NCBI GenBank assembly: GCA_964019695.1
Contig: OZ026524.1
Location: 30,400,664-30,464,663, forward strand
Reading direction: 5' to 3'
DNA length: 64,000 nt
Origin: Loripinus fragilis
Lineage: Eukaryota > Mollusca > Bivalvia > Lucinida > Lucinidae
Shown: one piece after another, positions 20,640-32,838 of the stretch
How the letters are laid out: each line of letters starts with the position of its first letter
Position numbering within the stretch: the stretch's first letter is position 1
The notes under the pieces: model-generated
What the model saw: the letters and a program-made list of their open reading frames with translations, nothing else
Databases searched by the model: none
What the model was told of the DNA's origin: nothing
Position numbers and translations under genes: made by a program

Positions 20640-23600
20640 AGCTTATTTTACAAGCATTAAGCTATATGGTCTAGGGGCCAAACTCATATATATGGGCTAT
20701 TTTGCAAGTTTGTTGCACCCCAAGGAAGAAAAACTTGGTTACTATTTTCAGTTAGGGACATGTCTTGGGGCCTTAGAAACCCATGTTTTACTAAGTTTTC
20801 TGTGGTCAGCTTTCTGTAAATGGCTTGTAATCAACGTTATCCTACTAACTTTGAAAATAGCAGTACTCAAAATACAAGAGAATTAGGATATTTTACAAAA
20901 ATATCAATGAAATTATTTGAGCTTTAAATGGGTGATCGTGTCATAAACATCAATTGCAGACATCTGTGAGATGTATTTCTGCTCATTAGTGTTACATACG
21001 TTACATTTGATACAAAATTGCAGATAATGGCTTTAGAGATTGTGTATAAGAATGAACAATGTTCCCAAACCCCAGGAAGAAAAGCTTGGTTACTATTTTT
21101 AGTCAGAGACATGTCCTGGGGCCTTAGAAACCCATGTTTTTCTAAGTTTTCTTTGGTCAGTCGTCTGTAATGGGCCTGTAATCAATGTTACCCTAATAAC
21201 ATTAAAATACCATCAAAAAACAAGACCTATAGGATATTTTCCAATAGTATTAATGAAATTATTTGAGCTTTACACTTTTCAGCTAGATAAAAATATCAAT
21301 TGCAAACATCTGTGATATGAACTTCTGCTCTCCAGAGTTGCTTATGTTACATTTTTTATGAAATTGCAGATAATAACCTTAAAGATTGCATATCAGAATA
21401 AACCATGTTCCACAACCATAAATGTGAAATAAAGATTTCGATTCTAATGATGAATTTTCATTTTCACATGTTTGAAGCAATTTATAAATTGCAACTGGAA
21501 ATAAAGTGTAGTAAAATAAATATTTCAAGATGCTTATATGCGTCTCACTTCTACTGGCTTTCATATTTTATTTTCGTCCATTTACACTGCACTGGGTTTG
21601 GCACTGTCTTCTTTAATCTCTTTCACAATGAAATTAAAAAGCGACAAAACAAACATGGATATTTAATTTCTGCCAATATATAAATAAGGTAACGCAGGTA
21701 ACAAAATGATGTTTTGCATAAAAGGATAAAAATAATATAATTTGTGGAGAATTGACTCATATTTTTTGCCTTTGCTCGACTACACGCAAGGTAAAAGTTA
21801 CGTCTACTCTCAACATGTTTTTAATAACTTCAATTACAGACAAAGTATTCTAAATAAGCACTAATACAACAGTTTTTTATGTTTTGTTCTGTTAATTTGA
21901 TATGGCTATTTGCATTTTTGTCAATGGTTCATGGCAAAATAAATGATATTTACTTCATGATTCAAATATTGGACTGAAGATACCGTATATCAATTAATAA
22001 TTAAAAGTAAAAAATATCAAAGCAATATTTCCTGTATCTGGTGACAGGGCAGAGATGATAGTGCACAGTGTCTACCAGAGCAAGGGCTTTCTGTTGATTT
22101 TATACAGACAAAGACAAATCTTTAAACTAATAAAGTTCTGGTTAAGCCTTCTTTTAACAAGCGCGAATGGATAACAGATTTGCCAGATTTGATGATTACT
22201 GTTTTACAAGTTATATACTCTACACTAAATGTATTTGTAAGGTAAGTCCATAACATATGTAACAGCACACTGCCATTATTTTCGCTTAAATATATTTTTC
22301 CTGCAAGTTCTGGCTCTTTTTGCCTTTAGAAGTATTCTATCAGGCTTGGAAAAACCTATGTTTGCTAAAAAGTGAGTATGACCAGGAAATGTCACAATCG
22401 CAGACTGATGACTAACCAACAGTACCGTGAAGAAGAGACACAGAACATTTTAGGCCTTGACTGCATTTTGCTATACATGTAATCTAAAATTTCTAACTCA
22501 TTTTTAAAGACTGCAAACATACTATCAATCAAAGTATTTATCAGAACAGAAGTAGCATGGTTTATACCCAAATGTACCTGGTGTTTTGTAGATCTAGCCT
22601 AAACAGGTTTTCTTGTATGCTTAATACGTTTAATTTACTGTTGGCAATTACATTTTGAAAACAAATAGCAACAATGTTCCATCTGTCACAATTGTAATCT
22701 TCTCTACTTTTGTTAAGCACGATTCTTTGATATCATGTTGTAATGCTTATTGTTTTAATTATATTATACAGCAATTTTGAAAGAAATTATTTTGTTTATT
22801 AATTAAGAAAAGTTAAGCTAAAGCCATACTCATAGACTGAAAAACATAGTATGTGGTAACACTAATTACAAAGCTATAAAGATATTTCATGTTAACATTA
22901 ATTGCAAATCTTTTGTCAGTTATTGATCTTTTTTAAAGTCCATTTTCAGGAGTTACACATTGAATCATAAACATGACACAACATAATTAAGCAACATGGT
23001 TTGAATCTCTGAAGCACACAGATTAAATTGTCAAATGATTGTCCGTTGGAAATAAGTGTCACAACTAACACACAGCTATTGGCTTTCTTACATTGTTAAT
23101 AATGTAGTTTTGTGTTGTTGTTTTTTGCACTGTCAGATTTTTTTTTAACAATTATACATGCTTGCACATGATCTATGAAATGAAAAGTATGAGACTTATG
23201 GTCAGTTTGTTGGTTTCAAAGATTAACGGAATAAGGCTTATTGTATGCAGAGCCATCCAAAAATGTGAATAATACTGCGAATAACAGTTTGTAGACAGCA
23301 TTTTAGTCATAAACTGACTCTTTCTTGTACCCATTGGTTAATACTATCAGTGTTTGAGGGCTGTTTTGTCTACAGTGAAAGGAAATCATTTCCATTTGAT
23401 TTTAAGTGTAGTGCCATATTAAGATTACAAATATTTAGTACTGTATGGTGCCGGTTACAAGTGCTAGCTAATCTCGTATATTGCACTGGTTAATACCTGT
23501 AATATGATACTGTAATATAAAGACAAACCTTATATTCAGCAAACTGATATGGTTGAAAAACAGATTCATTATATGTTAGGATGGCAAGCATCCCAACTAA

Positions 23601-24210
23601 GGGATTGTTTTCTACGTCATGCAAATCAGAAATATTAAAACAATTAATTATGTTTGTAAATTTTTAGTAGATACATCTAATTAACTGATGAAAGACTGGG
23701 TATACACTAAAGCTGTCAGCTGATCCAATGTGGTGAATGAGAGCTGCGTGCGTAGCATGTTTACATCGTTGAATAACATTATTAAGAGCCTTTGTCACCG
23801 GACACTCTTACCCTAATAGGATATTTTCCAATAGTATCAATGAACTTCTTTGAGCTTTAAATGTTTGACGTAGACATAAACACTTATTGCAGACATCTGT
23901 GAGATAGGTTTCTGCTCGTCAGCGTTACGTGTGTTAAGTTTTATGCAAAATTGCAGATAATGCATTTTAATTGCATATTAGAATAAAACATGTTCCCCAA
24001 CCTTAATTTTATAACGTTGGTCTCAATTATAATGGTAAACTACCATTTCAACATATTTGCAGCTGTTAATAATTTGTAACTGTAGTGAAATAATATTTAA
24101 ATACGCTTATTAGCATGTAACTTGTACTGGCTTACATATTTTCTATCCTGATTTTATATGGTAACGTAATTTACAGGCCTATTACGAGTTTAACAACAGG
24201 AAACGTAATA
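20640..24210 (+). mobile_element. Dispersed repeat F, copy 1 (about 3.5 kb)
   Basis: It begins at CTAGGGGCCAAACTC with two tandem units of about 375 bp (20690 and 21067), each carrying AAGAAAAACTTGGTTACTAT, GGACATGTCTTGGGGCCTTA and ACATCTGTGAGATG. Downstream sequence is collinear with copy 2 at 49479-52775: for example ATCATGATTCAAATATTGGAC near 21958, CTATCAATCAAAGTATTTAT near 22523, GCTGATCCAATGTGGTGAAT near 23719, and GTAACGTAATTTACAGGCCT near 24162. A partial second arm starts at 23812. No transposase or RT frame was found, so it appears non-autonomous. Confidence 0.7.
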
Positions 24211-24807
24211 AAACATTCAGTCCAATATTTGAATCATGAAGTAGATATTATGTTTATTGTAATGAAGCATTGGTAAAAAATCTGCAAACTGTCATATTAA
24301 AGTAGCAGAATCAATCAAAATTGCAAAACTCTCTTATTTTATTGTTTATTTAGAATAATTTGACTCTTATTGCAGTTATTCAAAAAAAAGATAGAGAGTA
24401 GACTCAAATATAACCTTGTCGACAGGTTATGTCGTCAGGCTAAGGAAGAATTTGAATCTACTTTCCACACTTTTGTGTTTTTATCTATTTATGCAAAGGA
24501 CAATGCTGTTACCTACGTCAGTCTTACAAACAAACCCACATTTTCCTTGAGACCCCAAAACAATACAGTTCATGAAAGATAATTAAGTGGCTATAAACGC
24601 ACAGCATGTATTTCCTCTGTGGCAGTATATGCTAATTAAAAGATACATGCTTAGAACAGCATGTGGCCACCACCATACTGTTGTTCTTATCTGTTTTATG
24701 CATATAACTAGTGTTATCTGTCTAATTTTCAAACATGTAAAATATACTTAATAAGCATTGAACACAAATGTCCTGTTATTTGTGTTTTTGAACATTGTTT
24801 GTGTTTT
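24211..24807. other. Chimeric F-derived sequence
   Basis: 24218-24262 is an inverted copy of 21936-21980 (CTTCATGATTCAAATATTGG on the minus strand). 24510-24537 (GTCAGTCTTACAAACAAACC) is an inverted copy of 36195-36220. A 70-codon frame at 24370 has no recognisable domain and is not called. Confidence 0.5.
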
Positions 24808-25105
24808 TTTTGTTTTGTTGGTTTACGCTCCAGTCAACAGCGTTGGTCATGAGGGATGGTCAGTTCTGAACTTCACCTAACCACACTTTTTTCCTGGGCA
24901 AGCTATTAGTAATTCGAGCACATACTTTCGCTTGTAACTGACAACAACCCTTCTTTAATAAATCAGCGAAAGGGAGGAGAATGACCTTAGAAATAAATTC
25001 ATGATCAATTTTACAACAGTATGGGACCGGGTCGGGATCAAACATGTGACCCCTGGATCTGCAGTCAGACGCGAATCTGTATTCAAAAATGTTACCGACT
25101 GCGCT
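24808..25105 (-). mobile_element. SINE-3, minus strand, degenerate head
   Basis: TTGTTGGTTTACGCTCCAGT, GTTGTAACTGACAACAACCC-like sequence, AGGAGAATGACCTTAGAAAT and CCCCTGGATCTGCAGTCAGA match the SINE-3 at 15716-16054 in order. The head is mutated (GTTACCGACTGCGC retained, the last acceptor bases lost). Confidence 0.85.
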
Positions 25106-25341
25106 TTTTTGTGACATGATGATGGGAAAATGGAATTTAATACAACTAAACTTTATTTTATTTATTGATAAATTTTCTTGACATTAATTGAGCTGCTTCA
25201 TGAAACCCCTGTATTTTCATGCATTAATCATAAACAAATAACGTTGTTGCAAAAATGTATTAATCATTATCATCAAAGCAACAAATGCCGTATAAAAGTT
25301 TTGGTTGCGCCCAATCCAAACATTGTTGTGGGTACTTGAAG

Positions 25342-25364
25342 GAACCGTCTCAATGAGACGGTTC
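25342..25364. repeat. Hairpin GAACCGTCTCAATGAGACGG
   Basis: Perfect palindrome with flanking TTTTGAGCACTCAAAA. Same family as 7507 and 37533. 25106-25772 otherwise shows nothing recognisable. Confidence 0.75.
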
Positions 25365-25839
25365 TTTTGAGCACTCAAAACAAATATCAAAATTGATGGG
25401 CACGGGTATCGTTACAGTTATATTATCCTAAAGTTTCCATCTCTGGTCCTTAAGCGTTCTTTAATTTATATTCAATAATACCGCAAACACTAAAATCTGG
25501 GTAGCATGTTAAAATATGAGCCCTCATGCTAGAAAACACGATGGTGTTGGATGCGAAAAACAAATGAGCAAAACAGCCTCGCAACGGCCCAGTCTGATCA
25601 GGGCATACGTTATTCTTTCTTTGCTAAATTCGATAGCTAAAGAAGCGAGGCCTGAAATTTCACTTTTGTAACTAGTCCCTGTAGCTGGGCATGCTGGTTT
25701 GAGCTTGACCTGATAAACCACCACTGAGCCTGCGCAGTGCAAAATATTCATATTATTCATTTAAAATCCCCCATTCCACTGGACAGCGATTCCCTACAAT
25801 TCGAAATTTTGGTCAAAATGACGCGGATTGCAGCAGAAA

Positions 25840-26200
25840 CGGCAAGAGCGTAGTAGAAGCGCCAAGGTCGTAGTAGAAGCTTATTGGAATCTTCATGATT
25901 ACCACCTCACGACGACTGTTTTGACTTGCTCAAAATTTACGTAGCGACATCCCCGTGGACTGGAAGCGCAACTGAAGCGTAGGCACATTCTAGTAAGATC
26001 ATCATGAGCGTTGCCGTATCGCGGCGGCATCGTGAGCACGGTAGCACAATCGCCGTCACAACGTAGCGAAATCGCCGAGTTATTCATCCGCGATGCAGCT
26101 ACGCTTATGCTACCTGACGTGTACGCTCTTCGCGGTTTGGTTACGCTCTGTACGCTCTTGCTACGACCACCGCGCTTCGCGGAGACTGCTATTTAGGTAT
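25840..26200. repeat. Left GC-rich subterminal repeats of the foldback element
   Basis: Recurrent GCGTAGTAGAAGCG, CGTAGCGAAATCGCCG and ATCGCGGCGGCATCG blocks. The right counterpart, 32335-32600, reads GTAGTGGAAGCG, GGAGGCGTAGAAG and GGTCGTAGCAAGGTC. Such arrays often serve as transposase binding sites in other families; that role is inference here. Confidence 0.6.
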
Positions 26201-26680
26201 ATTCAACATTGGCGCCTCTGCCGATCCCTTGGCGTCCTGGCCAACTCCAGGCCTGGTTCAATTGTCCTCCTAAAGTTGGTGTCGCTCTTTTGCATTCTAA
26301 GACTACTCTGGGCGGTTCCATTCTAGCGTAATTGAAAAATGAAGAGCTATCTGCCATCCTCATTGCTCTTATTAGTTGGTCATAGTTCCCAAAGTGTAGC
26401 CGTCTGTCTGAGGATAATCATGGATGGACCCAGGACCTTTTGACCCTCCGCCTCTGTCATGCCTGGACCTCATCACACAACATAATAAGTCTGTGATTCA
26501 TAGCTGAAGCATAGCGACTTGAGCGCGTCTATCGTAACATACTTCGGTTGGACTTCAGATTTATATATACTGAGGGACTTTAAAAACGCATCATTTTACA
26601 TTCTCTGTCTCTTCCACATGATTAATTTGAGGATGCATTCTTTATCATTTTTCATCCTCTTACAAAATGGACCATGCTTT

Positions 26681-27408
26681 GTGGTAGAGCAAAAAACTGG
26701 CAAAAAGTCGCTTATTTAAGGCGGAACCCCTCCCCATCTGTAAAATGGAAAACGATTGCATGAATGATATGGCAAGATGTTGAAGTTTCTTGGATCGCTG
26801 GAATTACTTTTTCGAAGAGGGGCAATAGTGTTAAAATTTGGCAAAAACTTCATTTTTCGAAGTGAAATTGCGAATTTCTGAAATCCATTTGCAGCAACAG
26901 ATACACGACAGCGACAAAGAAAGACTGAAAAATGATAATTGAGTTTTATACAATCCTGACCTGACTTTATTATGAAGTCAAAGTCAGAAATGAAATGTCT
27001 TTATTTTTGGGTGAAAAACAGTATTTTCACAAAAAATAATCCAATTTTTTGTAATCTGACAGGTAAAGTTTTTAAAATTTATTGTTTTTATTTATCTTGT
27101 TTTAAATTTGATGCTGCCTTATTCAACTTACATATATCCTGTCGTGTTTACTTATAAAACCTGCCAAAATATTTTCTTGTTTTGCCTCGAAAGCGGCCTT
27201 TTTATATGCAGGTGTATTTTGGGAAATGCATGTTTTGCTGTTCCATAGATATCAGGGCATTGTTATATTATGAAAATGACGTACATATAGTAAACATTTC
27301 AAATGGAAACAGCATTTATTATGTTCTGTGATATCATATCAAGTATTGACACACACTAAAAGAGGACCAAGTTACCCTGGATCGCTCACCTGAGTTTATG
27401 TTTAAAAC
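26681..27408. repeat. Left inner inverted arm (about 0.73 kb)
   Basis: GTGGTAGAGCAAAAAACTGG to TGAGTTTATGTTTAAAAC is the diverged reverse complement of 30903-31622. Well-matched blocks include GAAATCCATTTGCAGCAACA, ACATTTCAAATGGAAACA, GATATCATATCAAGTA and GGATCGCTCACCTGAGTTT. Weaker pairing continues inward to about 27730. Confidence 0.85.
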
Positions 27409-29687
27409 CTTTAATCTATATGTATCTATTAAAAAATGACCATGCTCTGGTGAGCCCTTGGTGAAGCCATTTTTGTCCCCAGAGCTCTATTTGGAGCAAA
27501 TTTAAATATGGTCCATCCACTGGGTGATATCAGGGATCTAGACCTATTGGTTTCAAACCAGGAGATTTTGTATGTTTCAATTTATAAGTCAATGTACACT
27601 TTGTGACATCCAGGATGAGGCCATTTTGACCACGTAACCACAATTTGAGCAAACTCGGTAGAGTACCACAACGTGATGTTTCATACCGAATATCAAAACT
27701 TTGGGGCATTTTGTTTTCTGGCAAGAATATTTTTTATGTATTCTCTAAATAACCTATTGATCGAGGAAAAAATCAGGCAAATTATAATTAGCTCAGTTGA
27801 AGTGGAACCTCTCCCTACTTGTTAATTAGGATTGTGATACACCAATGGAAAGTTTTATAACTGTACATTATGGAACCACTGGAATTACTTTTCAAAACAG
27901 GGACAGTGACTCTTTATAAGGCTTTGAAGAAGGGCACGCTCACTTAGCATCTAAAATAAGCAAAAATTAGCTGGATGAAAAGAAATGCAAAAATGCAAAT
28001 AATTTCAAAATTTTAAAGTATTAGGGGTGCAAATTTAACCATATAAGCTATGCATTAAAACAGTTAGGCGTATTCTAATGTAATACATAAGAACGCGGAT
28101 CTGACAAAAGGGACCTTAGGGAATCCAAGTAGTAATTACGTAAGAGACATTTGTAAAATACTTAAAATAACATAAAATTACATACCTTTATATTTCCATG
28201 AAAATGCTTTTTAAACTTTAATACCATCAAAATAATAAAAGTTTCTGATTATAATTTTTTAAGTTTTCTATAAGGGTTGTTGCCATGTGAACACTTTAAT
28301 CTATTGTCTTCATTTTACACATAGTGTCAGTGCGTACGATTTGATCGCATTCCAAATCAAGTATGGTCTTTTATCCGTCAGCTAATTAAAAATATAGGTT
28401 TTGCCTTTGAGTATTAGTAGCAGCATGGAGTTTGTGCATCGCCACTTGTCATGTTAAATCTGTTTTGAGAGTAACTATGTAAGTGTTATAACAAGAACTT
28501 GCCCTTTAACTTTATGCCTCGATGTTCATATTTGGTGTGTATTTCAAATTATCAATTTAATCTTGGAGTTAAAGGTCAAGGTCAAATTAAGACAAAATCT
28601 GTAATACGACTCATAACATGAACTCCTCTCGAGGGTGTTTATATATGGCACACTGATTGTCTATGAGATGTAGATTACAACATAGGTTTCTTATCACCGC
28701 TTTGCCATTGGTGTCAAAAGACAAGATCACATATACTTACAATCAGTTTATGGCTTGTTATGCGAACTCCTCCTTCATTTGTTAACCAATGGTGTTCATA
28801 CTTAGCAAAATTATTGCTTTTGTAGTGTGATTACAAAGTACATTACATATCACCGATATGGCCCTGGAGTCAAAGGTTAATTAGAATTTGTCTTACAGTA
28901 GCATGTTTTTTTGACAGAGATGCTTCATATTTTGTAGAATAATTGCCAATATGACAATTGAGCATTAATTTTCAAAATAATTTGATGCCGGTTGTATGGA
29001 TTGTAAAGCAATATCTCTAACATGTTTTGTTGTAGATGGTTCATATTTTGCACACTGATTGTCTAAGGTGTTCTTTTGTCAATAATAGCTACTGATATGA
29101 CCTTTGTATCAAAGTTCAAGGTCAAACTGCTTAAAATCTACATTTTAAACCCTCAACGTGGTACTAATCATAAATATATTTATGACTCTCCTAGGTTCTA
29201 TGCGAGGCAGACCAAATAGTGGATTATGAAATACCTGCATGTGGTAATAAAGAGGTCCTTAAAGGGTTTAGCTATTTTCTGATAAAACATTTATATTAAT
29301 CTTAGTGAACCTATATATGCGGTAAGTCCCCTCTTGGAGCCCCCTTAGTCCGGTGAAATATTGAAATACACTTAGACATGAAATAATCTTTCCCTTAGCA
29401 GTTAATCTGCTGATGACCACTCATAAACCAAAATATAGACCTTTAAACTCTGCATATACTGCATGTAATGCATTCTGTTAGGGAAGAGATGTATAAATGG
29501 CCATGTTTGGGACACTGGCTGTCTATGGTTTTATGATGGCACAATCTCCTCCTAAATTACTAGCTAGATTTTAACTAAACTTTGCAGTAATGATTCTTAT
29601 ATGAACCTCTTAAATAATTGTTTAAATAGTTTAGTCAATTGCGTATCTAGGTCACATGGGCTAAAATAGATTTTCAAAATGAAAACT
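27409..29687. other. Interior of the foldback element, no genes seen
   Basis: AT-rich. 27600-27720 contains an inverted copy of the 160-bp unit found at 30482-30860. 28480-29170 has paragraphs of similar wording (AAAGGTCAAGGTCAAA, TGTTCATATTTGG/TGTGTATTT), typical of a decayed internal tandem repeat. No coding frame recognised. Confidence 0.5.
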
Positions 29688-30860
29688 TCCTTTTTGAAAC
29701 TACAATGTCTAGAGTCTTAATATTTGGTATGTATCATAACCTAGTAAACCTCCACCAAGTTTGTTCAAATTATAGCCCTTTGGTTTAAATGGCACATTCC
29801 TGGAGGTGGCATATTTTACATAGGTATGTGATCACCTGCTGGGAAAGAGCTGATCTCTTGGCTCTCTTGTTTGTGGTGTTTTCTTGTATTTTGTCACTTT
29901 CCCATATGGTGTCTCGGGTCAGTTGTGGTACTTGATTGTATCGATTTCTGGTTTTTGCACTCTGCTATACTTTTATATTGAGAAAACAAACCAAATCTTC
30001 TTGTCTGGAACGACAATGCCTAGTACCTTGATATTTGGTATGCAACATCACCTAGTACGCCTCTACCCGTTTAATTCAATTTGGGGCACAAGGACTATTA
30101 AGTGGACCCGCCTGCGAGCTCACACATTCACTATAGGAATCTATTGGGAAAATCTTCTTGTCTGACACCACAAGGCATATAACATTGATAATTGCTATGT
30201 AGCATCAGCTAGTATACCTCTACTAAGTTTGTTCACATAATGATCCTTGTGCCAAAACTGGCCCCGCCCTGGGGTCACATTTTTTACATAGGCTTATATA
30301 TGAAACACTTAAAATAGTTTAGTCTGAAACCACATAACCTAGAGTCTATATTTGGTATGTAGCATTATATAGTAGACTTACTAAGTTTGTTGAAAATTAT
30401 GGACATGTGGCTGAAAATGAGGCCACCTAGGGGATCAAGATTTTATATTTAGCTTATATAGAGAACATATTAAAACACATTCTTGTCAGATAATAAAAGG
30501 CTTGATATTTAATATGTAGCATCACCAAGTGGTACTCTACCAAGTTTGTTCAAATTATGGTTCTGTGGTCAAAATGGCATCGTCCTGGAGGTCACAGGGT
30601 TTATGAGGCTGCGATTGTTCTTTGACTTTTCCTCTCGGTGCCGTGGGTTTGTATGCAGTTTGTGAGTGTGAAATTTGCTGGTCATAAATTCTTTCTTACA
30701 TTGACTTACATATGGTGAAAACATAAAAAAAATAATATTTGTGTCTGAAACCACCAGGCCTAGAGCCCTGATATTTGGCATGTAGCATTAGCAGGTAGAC
30801 AACATTAAAATGTGTTCCAATTATGACTATGGGACCGAACATGGACCACAAGGCAGGTCA
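29688..30860 (+). repeat. About 160-bp tandem repeat, about six decayed units
   Basis: Unit starts are recognisable near 29688, 30000, 30158, 30318, 30482 and 30738 by TGTCTGAAACCACA..GCCTAGAG. Each is followed by TTGATATTTGGTATGTAGCA, CTAGTA..CCTCTAC, AAGTTTGTTCAAATTATGG and GTCAAAATGGC. Two units are separated by a 0.15-kb module at 29840-29990 that also occurs at 53200-53350. Confidence 0.75.
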
Positions 30861-30902
30861 TCAAGAGCGTGGCCAGTTTCCAATAGATACCTATAGATAA
30901 GA

Positions 30903-31622
30903 TGTTTAAAACAAAACTCAGGTGAGCGATCCAGGGTCACTTGGTCCTCTTTTTATAATGTCATTACTTGATATGATATCAAAGTACACGATAAATGATG
31001 TTTCCATTTGAAATGTTTACTCATATGTACGACATTTTCAAAATATGGCAATGTCCAGATATACAAGTAATAGTAATACATGCATTTCACAAAATATACC
31101 CGATTATCAAAATGCCAGATTTTGAGGTCAAAACGAAAATATCTTAGTGTTTTTTTTTAGTATACACGACAGAGATATATGTAAGTTGACTAATTCAGTA
31201 TCAGGTTTGAAAAAAGTTAGATAACAACTCTAAATTTTTAAACTTTATCAGCCACATTACAAAAAATCGTATTTAAATTTATAAAAAACACCGATTTTCA
31301 CCCAAAAATCAAGAGATTAAAATTCCGGTTTTGACACCATTATAAAATCAGAGATGACTTCTATAAGACTCAATAATCATTTTTCAGTCATTCTTTTCTG
31401 GTGTCATGTATCTGTTGCTGCAAATGGATTTCAGAAATTCGCAATTTCACTTCTAAAAAACGAAGTTTTTGCCAAATTTTAACACCACTGCCCCTCTTTG
31501 CATAAGTAATTCCGGCGATCCAAGAAATTTCAATATCTTGCCACATCATTCATACAATCTTTTTCCATTTTACTGAAGGGGAGGGGTTATCGGTCAATTT
31601 TCGCTAGTTTTTGCTCTACCAT
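30903..31622. repeat. Right inner inverted arm
   Basis: Reverse complement of 26681-27408. The AGGACCAAGTGACCCTGGAT motif lies at the inner end of both arms. A 65-codon frame at 31765 lies outside the arm and has no recognisable domain. Confidence 0.85.
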
Positions 31623-32631
31623 TGCCATTATTTCGATTTGCTCATGCTGTTCATTCTGATGTAATATTGACGTAAGTGTTTTTCAACAATTGTCGTCTGA
31701 CAAATTTGAATTTGATTCAATTTGAAAACAAATGCTTTTAGACGGTAGCCAGATGTCTTAACAAATGGAAAAACACAAAAAGTTTTCAGAAATAATTGTT
31801 TTATTACACTCCCACTCGCAGCGTTTCTTTGCTAACGTCAGTCTTAAATTTTCAAACATCAATAACAGACGGGCGACGTCCGCGTATGTCGCGATACTTT
31901 TGTCTTTTATGCAACTGATTGGGGAGTATCTGTTGGTTATAAAAGATTTTGATTATTCCTGATACTTGGGATATAAACGGCCAATTACGTTAAAAATCAA
32001 TGACGCCATGTAGAGGTAATGAACGTTGCAAGGGGCCTAAAACTTCGTGATTTGATTTTGCCTTTCCTTTTGCCTTCAAGAACAAACATCAGTTCGAAAA
32101 CTTTTTTTGTTCAAAATGGAAGGTTTGGTGACTCTGTGATTTTTTAAATTTGAGTTGTCTCAGAATTATCGTGACGTCACGGCAAACATAAGCCACAGGG
32201 TTTCGATTTTCTTATTGAATGCAAGCTAAATGACGGAACTTGTCAATTTTATTCTTCACATAATGAAAATATCCAATTTTCGACATAAATTAGCATTTAA
32301 GCAGGTGGTGCGTTTTTAAAGTCCTTCAGTATCGAAAGGATACAAAAGCACAACGAAAGCGTTGCTCCATCGCCTAGGTCGTAGCAAGGTCACTGCTACA
32401 TTGCCATCAGCGTAGACTAAGCGTAGCCAGATCTACATTGTTGTAGTGGGATCGTAGCAGCAGCGTTACGGAGGCGTAGAAGAAACGTAGTGGAAGCGTA
32501 CTTGAAGTGCCAAGTCAACAAATTGTGTGGTTGTCTACGCTTCCACTGCGATTTAGAATAATTTTAAAGAAAAACCCTGATCGCCATGAGCGTAGCGGAA
32601 TCGCCGTCCAGTGGAATAATAATACGAAACA

Positions 32632-32838
32632 TAATAATACTCTTTTGTTTGGGTTGATGCTTAGCGCCCAAGTAAAACAATTTCAGTCATGTCGGGGCGG
32701 TTTCTTGGCTATACCTAGTACTTCAAGCAATGAGGAGGAAATGTCTTGCTCAAGGACACAATACCGGGCCCCTGGTGAGATCCAAACCCACAACCTTCCG
32801 ATCAAGAGTCAGTAACTCTACCGCTTTGGCGAACGGTT
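32632..32838 (-). mobile_element. SINE-4, tRNA-derived, minus strand
   Basis: On the minus strand the head has CGCCAAAGCGGTAGAGTTAC (A-box-like) and GGGTTTGGATCTCACC (B-box-like). A body follows with GTCCTTGAGCAAGACATTTC (also present in SINE-1) and a tail with ACTTGGGCGCTAAGCATC and CCAAACAAA. It lies 15 bp from the right end of the foldback element. Confidence 0.7.

Larger units (their letters stand above)
25773..32617. mobile_element. Large foldback TIR element, 6.85 kb
   Basis: The left terminus ATTCCACTGGACAGCGATTC and the reverse complement of the right terminus ATTCCACTGGACGGCGATTC differ at one of 21 bases. Just inside both ends are GC-rich irregular direct repeats of GCGTAG/GTAGTGGAAGCG/ATCGCCG type (25840-26200 and 32335-32600), which stand out from the AT-rich surroundings. 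Nested inverted arms follow at 26681-27408 and 30903-31622. The middle holds tandem units of about 160 bp. No transposase domain is visible in any frame, so it looks non-autonomous. No unambiguous target-site duplication was found. Foldback-type DNA transposons with multiply repeated ends are known in animals; placement in a superfamily is not possible here. Confidence 0.72.
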
